From Paracraurococcus ruber (lineage in GTDB: Bacteria; Pseudomonadota; Alphaproteobacteria; Acetobacterales; Acetobacteraceae), in the NCBI RefSeq assembly GCF_004353985.1, contig NZ_SMOA01000035.1, positions 1 through 41,425 on the forward strand: a stretch of DNA of 41,425 bases. The letters run 5' to 3'. Under the pieces are notes generated by a model, which was given only the letters and a program-made list of their open reading frames with translations, made no database searches and was not told the origin of the DNA. The translations under genes were made by a program, and so were the position numbers. Of this stretch, positions 24,036 through 31,790 are shown in pieces. The number at the start of each line of letters is the position of its first letter. The first letter of the stretch is position 1.

Positions 24036-25466
24036 CTACTCCGCCGCCACCTTCGTCATGTCCAGCACCACCTGCTTCAGGTCATAGGCGTTCAGGCTGT
24101 CCCAAAGCCGCGGCAGGTCCGCCTCGAACAGCCCACGCGTGACGCCGGCGGCGACGCGCGGCGCGGAGATGGCCATGGCGTTGATCGAGCTGCCGGCCGG
24201 GCCGAAAGACATCGAGGTGCCGATGCCGAAGAGGTGGATGTCGCGGATCCAGGGCGTCTCGCCCGGCCGCTTCTCGGCGAAGGAACTGTCGGCGTTCAGG
24301 TAGGGGAACTCGCCGAGGCGCGGGTTCGCCTCCTCCGCGGGCGGCGCGTAGCGGTCCTGCCACTGCGCGATGTTGTGGTGGCACCGCGCCAGTTCCGGCA
24401 CGGCGGCCGGGTCCATCCGCACGCCGGTGCCGCAGATGAGGAAATCCGCCGCGAAGTCGCCGCGCGGCGTGTGCACCACCGCCCGTCCGCCCTCCGCCCG
24501 CGCACCGGTCCAGGGGCGGCCGACATGCATGGTGAAGTTCGGATGCGCATTGGTGCGGTCATAGGTGTCCTGCGCGAAGCCCTCCCGCATCCCCAGGACC
24601 TTCGCCATGAAGCGCCAGCGCCAATCGTCCGGCATCTCGTGCATGTGCCGCAGGAAGCCGGCGAAGGTCAGCCAGCGATAGGGCTGCACATCCATCGGCT
24701 CGGCCCGGCGGCAGAACAGGTGCACCTCGGCGGCGCCGGCCTCCAGCGCCGTCGCGGCATTGTCGAAGGCCGAGGCGCCGGCGCCGAGCACCGCCACCAC
24801 GCGGCCAGCGAGCGCGGCGAAGTCGATGGCATCGGCGGCATGCGCGCGCAGGGCCTTCGGCAGCGCGGCGACGAATTCCGGCATCCACCAGTACCCGACG
24901 CCCTCCTGCCCGGTCGCCATCACCACCTTGCGGGCCAGCATGGGGCCGTCGCTGGTCTCGACCGCCAGGCAGGGCAGGCCGTCATCGGTGCGGGCGGGGG
25001 CGATGGCGCCGGCCGCGACGCCGTTGCGGACGGGGATGCCGGTGACCCGGCGGAACCAGCCGAGGTAGTCCTGCCAGCGCTCCTTCGGGATCATGTAGAG
25101 GTCGGCGAAATGCCGCGCGCCCCACTGCGCCTCGTGCCAGGCCTGGTAGGTGAGGGAGGGCAGCTTCAGGTCCGGCCCGATCTGGTTCTTGGGCGACCGC
25201 AGGTGGCGCATGCGGGCGAAGGTGACCCAGGGGCCTTCCCGGCCGGGCGCGGCGCGGTCCACCACCAGGATGTTGTCCACCTTGTCGCGCTTCAGGGCAT
25301 GCGCCACTGCCAGCCCGCATTGCCCGGCGCCGATCACCAGGCAGTCCAGCACCGGCCTTCCGCCGCTGGTCTTCGGCACCAGCCAGGGGGCGCGGGGATG
25401 CGCCGTCAGCTCCAGGTCCCGGGCGAGGTCGGCTTCCAGTTCGACGAGGCTCTGCGGCGCGGGCAT
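24036..25466 (-). CDS. FAD/NAD(P)-binding flavin monooxygenase-like protein
   Basis: A 476-residue flavoprotein of the FMO/Baeyer-Villiger-like group. Two Rossmann motifs are seen: the FAD site CLVIGAGQCGLAVAHAL at about residues 41-57, and the NAD(P) site VVAVLGAGASAFDNAATAL in the middle, with ATGQEGVGYWWMPEF between. The C-terminal part has LICGTGVRMDP and HLFGIGTSMSFGPAGSSINAMAI. The classical FxGxxxH(x)3W/Y fingerprint of these monooxygenases is not present in recognisable form, so dehydrogenase or other oxygenase activity is possible. It begins 40 nt after the alpha/beta hydrolase gene and is followed by the oxygenase gene, same strand. Confidence 0.87.
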   Translation of the reverse strand: MPAPQSLVELEADLARDLELTAHPRAPWLVPKTSGGRPVLDCLVIGAGQCGLAVAHALKRDKVDNILVVDRAAPGREGPWVTFARMRHLRSPKNQIGPDLKLPSLTYQAWHEAQWGARHFADLYMIPKERWQDYLGWFRRVTGIPVRNGVAAGAIAPARTDDGLPCLAVETSDGPMLARKVVMATGQEGVGYWWMPEFVAALPKALRAHAADAIDFAALAGRVVAVLGAGASAFDNAATALEAGAAEVHLFCRRAEPMDVQPYRWLTFAGFLRHMHEMPDDWRWRFMAKVLGMREGFAQDTYDRTNAHPNFTMHVGRPWTGARAEGGRAVVHTPRGDFAADFLICGTGVRMDPAAVPELARCHHNIAQWQDRYAPPAEEANPRLGEFPYLNADSSFAEKRPGETPWIRDIHLFGIGTSMSFGPAGSSINAMAISAPRVAAGVTRGLFEADLPRLWDSLNAYDLKQVVLDMTKVAAE

Positions 25467-25506
25467 CGGTCACTCCTGCTGCGCCGAACAAGATAGGCCC
25501 TTGGCG

Positions 25507-26196
25507 CTATCCGGCAACGATCAGCCGCGCCAGGGCCTCGGGCTCGCTCAGCATGGGGTAGTGGCCGGTGTCCAGCTCGTGCCAGGCGGCACCCATCGCC
25601 TCGGCCAGCCGGCGCTGATGGGCCACCGGCGGGTTCTGGCTGCGGCGGCACCAGATCACACTCGTCGGGACCCTCATCCCCCAGAAGCGCGGCAGGACCA
25701 CCGGCGCCACCATGGGCGCGATCGGGTGCTGGGTGATCCGCTCCAGGGTCCAGGCCCGCGTCGCCGGGTCCAGCTCGGCGAACAGCCGCCCCTCGGCATC
25801 CGCCCGGCTGGGCCCGCTGGTGAGGTCCGTGTTCACCGCCGTCGGGCGGGACACGATGTCGGGCAGCGCCTCCCCGTCGCGCAGCGCCAGCGCATCGGCG
25901 AAGACCAGCCGGCCCAGCCGGTCCGCGGCCAGCTCCGCCAGCCGGCACAGCACCATCCCGCCGGTGGAGGTGCCGACCGCCACCACCTCCCGCCAGTCCT
26001 CGGCGAAGAGCAGCGCGGCCAGTTCCGCCGCCTGGCTTTCCGTGGTGATGCCGGGGCGGATGGCATGGGCCCGCTCCCCGCAGCCATCCAGGCTGGGCGC
26101 CAGCACCTCATGCCCCCCGGCCCGCAGCCGGGCCGCGACGCGCGTCCAGATCCAGCCGCCCTGGTAGGCGCCGTGGATCAGCAGGATCCTTGCCAT
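25507..26196 (-). CDS. Alpha/beta hydrolase
   Basis: A 229-residue compact alpha/beta hydrolase of the salicylate esterase/hydroxynitrile lyase-like type. Oxyanion-hole HGAYQGGWIW is at residues 8-17, the nucleophile elbow is GTSTGG with Ser77, and the base histidine is in LDTGHYPMLSEPE near residue 215. No signal peptide, so cytosolic. ATG 26196 has GGGGAGGA upstream with good spacing; the frame extends to 26481 without a better start. It is the first gene of a minus-strand run (hydrolase, flavin monooxygenase, oxygenase), divergent from a D-aminoacylase gene with a 97-nt intergenic region that must hold both promoters. Confidence 0.9.
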   Translation of the reverse strand: MARILLIHGAYQGGWIWTRVAARLRAGGHEVLAPSLDGCGERAHAIRPGITTESQAAELAALLFAEDWREVVAVGTSTGGMVLCRLAELAADRLGRLVFADALALRDGEALPDIVSRPTAVNTDLTSGPSRADAEGRLFAELDPATRAWTLERITQHPIAPMVAPVVLPRFWGMRVPTSVIWCRRSQNPPVAHQRRLAEAMGAAWHELDTGHYPMLSEPEALARLIVAG

Positions 26197-26293
26197 GCCC
26201 TTGTCCTCCCCATGGCATGATGCAGCGCCGGCTTGTCGGTTGACAGGGCCGCCCCCGGCCGCAAGCTGGCCGCCAACACAAGGGAGACGTTCC

Positions 26294-28000
26294 ATGGCCG
26301 ATCTGGACCTGGTGATCCGCGGCGGCACCGTGGTGGATGGCAGCGGCGCCCCGGCCTTCGAGGCGGATGTGGCGATCGCCGGCGGCCGCATCGTGCAGGT
26401 CGGCAAGGTCGCCGGGCGCGGCGCCGAGGAGATCGACGCCAAGGGCAAGCTGGTCACCCCCGGCTTCGTCGACATCCACACCCATTACGACGCCCAGGCG
26501 ACCTGGAGCAGCCGGATCGACAGCTCCTCCTACAACGGCGTCACCACCGCGCTGATCGGCAATTGCGGCGTCGGCTTCGCCCCCTGCCGGCCGGAACGGC
26601 GCGATGCCCTGGTCAAGCTGATGGAGGGCGTGGAGGATTTGCCCGAGGTGGTGCTGGCCGAGGGCCTGCCCTGGACCTGGCAGAGCTTCCCGGAGTTCAT
26701 GGACGTGCTCGGCGCCCGGCGCTGGGACATGGACATCGCCGCCCAGGTCACCCACGCGCCGCTGCGCGTCCACACCATGGGCGAGCGCGCCGAGGCCCAT
26801 GCGGAAGCGACCGAAGCCGAGATCGCCGAGATGGCGCGCCTCGCGGCCGAGGGCATCCGGGCCGGCGCGCTGGGCTTCTCCACCTCCCGCGCCATCGCCC
26901 ACAAGACGCTGGACGGGCGGCACATCCCGACTCTGGGCACGCCGGAGGCGGAGCTGGAGGCGATCGGCCGCGCGGTCGGCCAGGCCGGCGCGTCCTGGCT
27001 GCAGGTCATCTCCGACTTCGACGAGCCGGAGGACGAGTTCGCCCGGCTGCAGCGGATCTGCCAGGCCTCCGGCCGGCCCATGACGTTTTCCCTGCTGCAG
27101 CGGGAGAGCCGGCCCTGGCTGTGGCAATTCCTGCTGGAAAAGATCGAGGCCGCCAACCGCGAGGGCGCCCGCATGACCGGCCAGGTGATGGCCCGCCCGG
27201 TCGGGCTGATGTTCGGCTTCGAGCTGTCGCAGCACCCCTTCGTCGCCCGTCCCTCGTGGCAGGCCGTCGCGCACCTGCCCTTCGAGGCGAAGATGCAGGC
27301 GCTGCGCGACCCCGCCCTGAAGGCGCGGCTGCTGGCGGAGGAGACGCCGGACCCGATGCTGCAGGCCCGGCTGAACACCTGGGACATGATCTTCAAGCTG
27401 GGCGACCCGCCGGACTACGAGCCGCGGCCGGAGCAGTCGCTGGGCCATATCGCGCGGGAGCGCGGCATGGACCCCGCCGCGCTCGCCTGGGACTGGATGA
27501 TGGAACGGGACGGGAAGGCCATCCTCAACCGCCCCATCATCAACTACGCCGACCGCGACCTGGAAGCGGTGCGGACCATGGTGGAGCACCCGCAGACCCT
27601 GATGGGCCTGGGCGATGGCGGCGCGCATGTCGGCATCATCTGCGACGCCTCCTCCACCACCCATATGCTCGCCTACTGGACGCGCGACCGCGTGCGCGGG
27701 CCGAAGCTGCCGCTGGAATTCGCAGTGAAGCGGCTGACGCGGGACAACGCGCTGGCGCTGGGCCTGGCGGATCGCGGCCTGGTCGCGGCCGGGAAGAAGG
27801 CCGACCTGAACGTCATCGACTATGACCGGCTGCAGATCCGCGTGCCGGTCATGCAGTACGACCTGCCGGCCGGCGGCAAGCGTCTGGTGCAGCGCGCCGA
27901 TGGCTACCTCGCCACGGTGGTGAACGGCGCCGTCACCTACCGGAACGGCGAGGCGACGGGCGCGCTGCCCGGCCGCCTGGTCCGCGGCCCGCAGGCCTGA
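26294..28000 (+). CDS. Amidohydrolase family, N-acyl-D-amino-acid deacylase-like
   Basis: A 568-residue metal-dependent amidohydrolase of the D-aminoacylase type. The beta-sandwich opening MADLDLVIRGGTVVDGSG is typical. Metal ligands begin at HTHYD (His62, His64), and the conserved GNCGVGFAP cysteine (Cys91), a D-aminoacylase metal ligand, is present. The catalytic aspartate region is LMGLGDGGAHVG. The C-terminal GLVAAGKKADLNVID and VVNGAVTYRNGEATGALPGRLVRG are canonical. AGGGAGA is 6 nt upstream of ATG 26294. A plus-strand M20 amidohydrolase gene follows 78 nt later, so the pair may open N-acyl and N-carbamoyl amino compounds. Substrate stereochemistry is inferred. Confidence 0.92.
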   Translation: MADLDLVIRGGTVVDGSGAPAFEADVAIAGGRIVQVGKVAGRGAEEIDAKGKLVTPGFVDIHTHYDAQATWSSRIDSSSYNGVTTALIGNCGVGFAPCRPERRDALVKLMEGVEDLPEVVLAEGLPWTWQSFPEFMDVLGARRWDMDIAAQVTHAPLRVHTMGERAEAHAEATEAEIAEMARLAAEGIRAGALGFSTSRAIAHKTLDGRHIPTLGTPEAELEAIGRAVGQAGASWLQVISDFDEPEDEFARLQRICQASGRPMTFSLLQRESRPWLWQFLLEKIEAANREGARMTGQVMARPVGLMFGFELSQHPFVARPSWQAVAHLPFEAKMQALRDPALKARLLAEETPDPMLQARLNTWDMIFKLGDPPDYEPRPEQSLGHIARERGMDPAALAWDWMMERDGKAILNRPIINYADRDLEAVRTMVEHPQTLMGLGDGGAHVGIICDASSTTHMLAYWTRDRVRGPKLPLEFAVKRLTRDNALALGLADRGLVAAGKKADLNVIDYDRLQIRVPVMQYDLPAGGKRLVQRADGYLATVVNGAVTYRNGEATGALPGRLVRGPQA

Positions 28001-28006
28001 CCCGGC

Positions 28007-28029
28007 GCGGGAGGGCACCACCCTCCCGC
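28007..28029 (+). terminator. Hairpin after the D-aminoacylase gene (possible partial REP-like unit)
   Basis: GCGGGAGGG (28007-28015) and CCCTCCCGC (28021-28029) with a 5-nt loop, 6 nt after the stop codon, followed by CCCCCGCCG. The hairpin plus CCCCCGCC sequence resembles the front half of the REP-like units elsewhere in the window, but the second hairpin is missing. Confidence 0.4.
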
Positions 28030-28078
28030 CCCCGCCGCCGCGCGCCTATCCTCGGTCGCGAGAGACGGAGAGCGCGCG

Positions 28079-29278
28079 ATGCAGCTGGACACCGCCCGGT
28101 TCCTGCGGGACCTGGACGAGCTTCGTACCATCGGGACCTACCGGACGGGCGTGCACCGCCCGACCTTCTCCCCGCAGGACATGGAAAGCCGCCACTGGCT
28201 GGCCCGGCGGATGGAGGAGGTGGGGCTCGACGCCAGCATCGACGGCATTGGCAATGTCTTCGGCCGCCACCGCGGCGCCGGCCCGCACCTGCTGGCGGGC
28301 AGCCATATCGAGACGCAGAACCACGCCGGCTGGCTGGACGGCGCGCTGGGCGTCATCGCCGCCCTGGCGCTGGCCCGCGCCGGTCTGCCGGTGGATGTCT
28401 GCGCCTATGCCGACGAGGAAGGGCATTGGGGCGACTTCCTGGGCAGCCGCAGCCTGGTCGGCGACCTGACCGAGGCGCAGATCGACGCCGCCCGCAACCG
28501 CACCACTGGCGCCACGCTGCGCGACGCCCTGGCCGAGGCCGGCCTCGCCGGCCGCCCGCGCCTGCTGCTGGAGGACGGCCGCTACAGGGGCGCGCTGGAA
28601 CTGCATATCGAGCAGGGGACGCAACTGGAGAATGCCGGCCTGCGCCTCGGCGTCGTCACCGGCATCGTCGGCATCCGGCAATGGCGCATCGTCATCGAAG
28701 GCCAGCAGGACCATACCGGCGGCACCACCATGCGCGAGCGCCGCGACGCGGGCCTGACCGCGGTGCGCCTGCTGGCCGCGGTGGACCAGGAATTCCCCAA
28801 GGTCTGCGCCGAGCGCAGCGTCTGGACCACCGGCCGCATCCTGCTCGACCCCAACATGCCCCAGATCATCCCGGGCCGGGCGGAGATCACCTTCTCCTTC
28901 CGCGACCTCTCGGTGGAGGTCATGGACCGCATGGAAGCCTGCCTGCACCACCTGGTCTGGGAGAGCAACCGGCGGGAGCGCTGCACCGCAAGGCTGGAAT
29001 TCATCGGCCGCACCGAGCCCTCGCTCAGCGATCCCGGACTGCTCGCCGCGCTGGAGGGCGCCGCCGAGAGCCTGTGTCCCGGCGCCTGGCAGGCGATGCC
29101 GAGCGGGGCGATCCATGACAGCCAGATCCTGTCGCGCAAGCTGCCGGTGGCGATGCTGTTCACGCCCTCCATCGGCGGCATCAGCCACCACTGGAGCGAG
29201 GATACGAAGCGGGAGGACCTGGAACTCGGGGTGCGCGTGCTGGCCGAGGGGGCCAGCCGGTTCCTGATGGGCAATTGA
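28079..29278 (+). CDS. M20 family amidohydrolase, N-carbamoyl-L-amino-acid hydrolase/allantoate amidohydrolase-like
   Basis: A 399-residue dizinc amidohydrolase of the HyuC/AllC type. Ligand segments are GSHIETQNHAGWLDGALG (His76, Asp87), YADEEGHWGDFLGSRSLVG with the EE pair, ELHIEQGTQLE, and the C-terminal GGISHHWSED histidine. The residue after His76-Ile is Glu78, where the family normally has aspartate (HxD). GAIHDSQILS and PSIGGISH are typical. ATG 28079 follows GGAGAG. It is 78 nt downstream of the D-aminoacylase gene. Its TGA stop forms the first three bases of a REP-like hairpin shared with the convergent CoxL-like gene. Whether it acts on N-carbamoyl amino acids or ureido acids cannot be told. 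Confidence 0.93.
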   Translation: MQLDTARFLRDLDELRTIGTYRTGVHRPTFSPQDMESRHWLARRMEEVGLDASIDGIGNVFGRHRGAGPHLLAGSHIETQNHAGWLDGALGVIAALALARAGLPVDVCAYADEEGHWGDFLGSRSLVGDLTEAQIDAARNRTTGATLRDALAEAGLAGRPRLLLEDGRYRGALELHIEQGTQLENAGLRLGVVTGIVGIRQWRIVIEGQQDHTGGTTMRERRDAGLTAVRLLAAVDQEFPKVCAERSVWTTGRILLDPNMPQIIPGRAEITFSFRDLSVEVMDRMEACLHHLVWESNRRERCTARLEFIGRTEPSLSDPGLLAALEGAAESLCPGAWQAMPSGAIHDSQILSRKLPVAMLFTPSIGGISHHWSEDTKREDLELGVRVLAEGASRFLMGN

Positions 29279-29353
29279 GGGGGCCCTGCCCCCTCAGGCT
29301 CCCCCGCCAAGGGCCGGTTGGACGTATACGTCCAACCCCTTGGAACCCTCGAG
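29276..29353 (+). repeat. REP-like palindromic unit, copy 3, shared by two convergent stop codons
   Basis: First hairpin: TGAGGGGGC (29276-29284), loop cct, GCCCCCTCA (29288-29296). Then CTCCCCCGCCAAGGG, a perfect 22-nt palindrome centred at 29326/29327, and CCCTTGGAACCCTCGAG. CCAAGGG (29307-29313) and CCCTTGG (29337-29343) enclose the palindrome. The first TGA is the stop of the plus-strand amidohydrolase, and the last TCA is the complement of the minus-strand CoxL-like stop. The remaining unit is coding for that protein. Confidence 0.8.
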
Positions 29354-31672
29354 TTTGGCGCGCCACACACGTTCGGGCGTCAGCGGCATGTCCAGGTGCG
29401 CAACACCAAAATCCCGCAGCGCATCCATCACGGCGCTGACCAGCGCCGGCAGCGCGCCGACCGTGCCGGCCTCGCCGGCGCCCTTCACGCCCAGCGAATT
29501 GGTCGCGGTCGGCACCGGGTTGCTCTTCACCACGATGTCGGACAGGTCGGCGGCGCGCGGCATCGCATAGTCCTGGAAACTGGCGGTCAGCAACTGGCCG
29601 TCGCCGTAGAGGATCGCCTCGCCGAACACTTGCCCGAAGCCCTGCGCCACGCCGCCCTGCACCTGGCCCTTCACCAGCAGCGGGTTGATCACCGTGCCCA
29701 CGTCGTCCACCACGGTATAGGCCAGCAGCCGCGTCTCGCCCGTGTCCGGGTCCACCTCCACCTCGGCGATGTGGCAGCCATTCGGGAAGGTCGCGTCGCC
29801 CGGCCGCGTCACCAGCGCCGCGCCCAATCCCAATTCCGCGCCGTCCGGCAGCGCGCCCGGCACATAGCTCTGCCGCGCCACCGACTCGATGCCGATGCTG
29901 CGGTCAGTCCCGGCCACGCGGAACATGCCATCCGCGAATTCGATGTCGGCCTCCGCCGCTTCCAGCAGATGCGCCGCGATCTGCTTCCCGCGCGCGACCA
30001 CCTTCTCCGCCGCGCCGACCAGCGCCGCGCCGCAGGCCATCATGGACCGCGAGCCGATGGTGCCGCGGCCATGCGCGACCACATCGGTGTCGCCGAACAG
30101 GATGCGCACCCGCCCGGGCTCGAGGCCCAGCCGCGTGGCGATGATCTGGCGGAACACCGTCTCATGCCCCTGGCCGTGGTTGTGGCTGCCCACCAGCAGG
30201 GTGGCGCTGCCACCGGAATCGAAGCGGATCTCGGCGCCTTCCTCCAGCGGCTTGCGGTGCGGCCCGCCCGCGCTCTCGATCGCCATGGCGAGGCCGATGC
30301 CGCGCAGCATGCCGCGCGCCTCGGACTCCGCCCGCCGCGCCGCGAAGCCCGCCCAATCCGCGGCCTCCAGCGCCAGGTCCAGCGCCCGCGGGAAATCGCC
30401 GCTGTCATAGGTGTAGTCTAGCCCGGTGCGGAACGGCATCTCCTCCGGCCGGATCAGGTTGCGCCGGCGGATCTCCACGCGATCCATCCCCAGCCGCTCG
30501 GCGGCCAGGTCCACCAGCCGCTCCATGGCATGGATCGCCTCCGGCCTTCCGGCGCCGCGATAGGGCGCGGTGGGCTGGGTATGGGTGAACAGCCCCGTCA
30601 CCTCCGTGCAGATCGCCGGCGTGCGATAGACGCCCGCCAGGCCGCCGACATTGTTGGTGGAGGAGACCGGCCCCTGCCAGGCGAGATATGCGCCGAGATT
30701 CGCCAGCGTCCGCACCCGCATCGCCAGGAAGGTGCCGTCCGCCGCCACCGCCAGCTCGGCGGTGGAGAGGTTGTCCCGTGCGTGGCTGTCACCCAGGAAA
30801 CTCTCGGTCCGCGTCGCGGTCCAGCGCACCGGCCGGCCCAGCCGCTTCGCCGCCAGCAGGCACAGCACATGCTCGGGGAAGGGGCTCTCCTTCATTCCGA
30901 AGCCGCCGCCGACATCGGGCGAGACGACGCGCAGCCGGTTGCTCGGCACGCCGAGCGCGTATTCCGCGATCTCGTTCCGCATCACATGCGGCAGCTGCGT
31001 GCCGGTCCACAGCGTGTAGCGGTCCTCGACCGGGTCATGCGTCGCCAGCGCATTGCGCGGCTCCATCGGGTTGGCCGAGACGCGGCTGATCCGGTAGTCC
31101 AGCGCGATCACCTGCGCCGCCCGCGCGAACCCCGCGTCCACCGCCCCGGCATCGCCCAGCCGGAAATGGAAGCATTCATTGTCCGGCGCCAGATCGGGCC
31201 AGACCGCGGGCGCGCCAGGCGTCACGGCTTCCGCCAGGTCGGTGACGCAGGGCAGGGGCTCGTAGTCCATGCGGATGCGCTCGGCCGCGTCCTGCGCCTG
31301 GGCCGGCGTCTCGGCCACCACCGCCGCCACCGCGTCGCCGACGAAGCGCACCATGTCGCTGGGCAGCACGCGCCAGTCCGGCTGCACCAGCGGCGACCCG
31401 TCCCGCCGGTGCCGCGGCGTCACGCAGCGCAGCCGGCCGGGGATGTCGAGATCGGCCGCCGTCAGCACCAGCAGCACGCCCGGCATCGCCCGCGCCGCCG
31501 CCGCGTCCAGCGCCAGGAGGCGCGCCGCCGCATGCGGCGAGCGCAGCACATGCAGATGCGCCGCGCCGGGGGCCGCGATGTCGTCGACGAAGCGGCCGAC
31601 GCCGCGCAGGAAGCGCGCATCCTCCACCCGCCGCACCGGCGCGCCGATGCCGACCCTCGCCATGCCGTCCAT
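29294..31672 (-). CDS. Molybdopterin-binding large subunit of a xanthine dehydrogenase/CoxL family enzyme (form II type)
   Basis: A 792-residue Mo-hydroxylase large subunit. N-terminus IGAPVRRVEDARFLRGVGRFVDDI and the Ald_Xan_dh domains are typical. The active-site loop reads PYRGAGRPEA (Tyr371, Arg372), the form II pattern, not the AYXCSFR loop with copper-binding Cys of true CO dehydrogenase. The catalytic glutamate is present in VKGAGEAGTVGA (Glu734). The Mo-cofactor segments GGGFGMKE, GHNHGQG-like SHNHGQGHE and GTIGSRSMM are intact. ATG 31672 follows a G6 tract by 7 nt. No FAD (CoxM) or FeS (CoxS) subunit gene is adjacent. The last 19 residues, LEGSKGLDVYVQPALGGGA, are encoded by a REP-like element. 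It is divergent from a TetR gene. Substrate unknown. Confidence 0.9.
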   Translation of the reverse strand: MDGMARVGIGAPVRRVEDARFLRGVGRFVDDIAAPGAAHLHVLRSPHAAARLLALDAAAARAMPGVLLVLTAADLDIPGRLRCVTPRHRRDGSPLVQPDWRVLPSDMVRFVGDAVAAVVAETPAQAQDAAERIRMDYEPLPCVTDLAEAVTPGAPAVWPDLAPDNECFHFRLGDAGAVDAGFARAAQVIALDYRISRVSANPMEPRNALATHDPVEDRYTLWTGTQLPHVMRNEIAEYALGVPSNRLRVVSPDVGGGFGMKESPFPEHVLCLLAAKRLGRPVRWTATRTESFLGDSHARDNLSTAELAVAADGTFLAMRVRTLANLGAYLAWQGPVSSTNNVGGLAGVYRTPAICTEVTGLFTHTQPTAPYRGAGRPEAIHAMERLVDLAAERLGMDRVEIRRRNLIRPEEMPFRTGLDYTYDSGDFPRALDLALEAADWAGFAARRAESEARGMLRGIGLAMAIESAGGPHRKPLEEGAEIRFDSGGSATLLVGSHNHGQGHETVFRQIIATRLGLEPGRVRILFGDTDVVAHGRGTIGSRSMMACGAALVGAAEKVVARGKQIAAHLLEAAEADIEFADGMFRVAGTDRSIGIESVARQSYVPGALPDGAELGLGAALVTRPGDATFPNGCHIAEVEVDPDTGETRLLAYTVVDDVGTVINPLLVKGQVQGGVAQGFGQVFGEAILYGDGQLLTASFQDYAMPRAADLSDIVVKSNPVPTATNSLGVKGAGEAGTVGALPALVSAVMDALRDFGVAHLDMPLTPERVWRAKLEGSKGLDVYVQPALGGGA

Positions 31673-31694
31673 GCCGCATCCCCCCTTGGCGCTG

Positions 31695-31720
31695 GCCGCG
31701 ATGCTACCGCGCATCGCGGC
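31695..31720. promoter_or_regulatory. Probable TetR operator between the coxL-like and tetR genes
   Basis: Perfect 10-bp inverted repeat GCCGCGATGC (31695-31704) and GCATCGCGGC (31711-31720) with a 6-nt spacer, in the 118-nt divergent intergenic region, 23 nt upstream of the coxL-like start. Size and symmetry fit operators of TetR-type dimers. A second, 14-nt palindrome CGCCCCGCGGGGCG lies at 31731-31744. The assignment to this regulator is inferred from location. Confidence 0.55.
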
Positions 31721-31790
31721 GCGGCGTGAACGCCCCGCGGGGCGACGAAGCCCCTTGCCGTCGGGGCCCGGCGCGCGCCACGCTGCCGCC

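Noticed and set aside
29294-31672. Calling the Mo enzyme an aerobic CO dehydrogenase (form I CoxL)
   Set aside because: The active-site loop is PYRGAGR, without the Cys-containing AYXCSFR motif needed for the Mo-Cu centre, and partner genes are absent.
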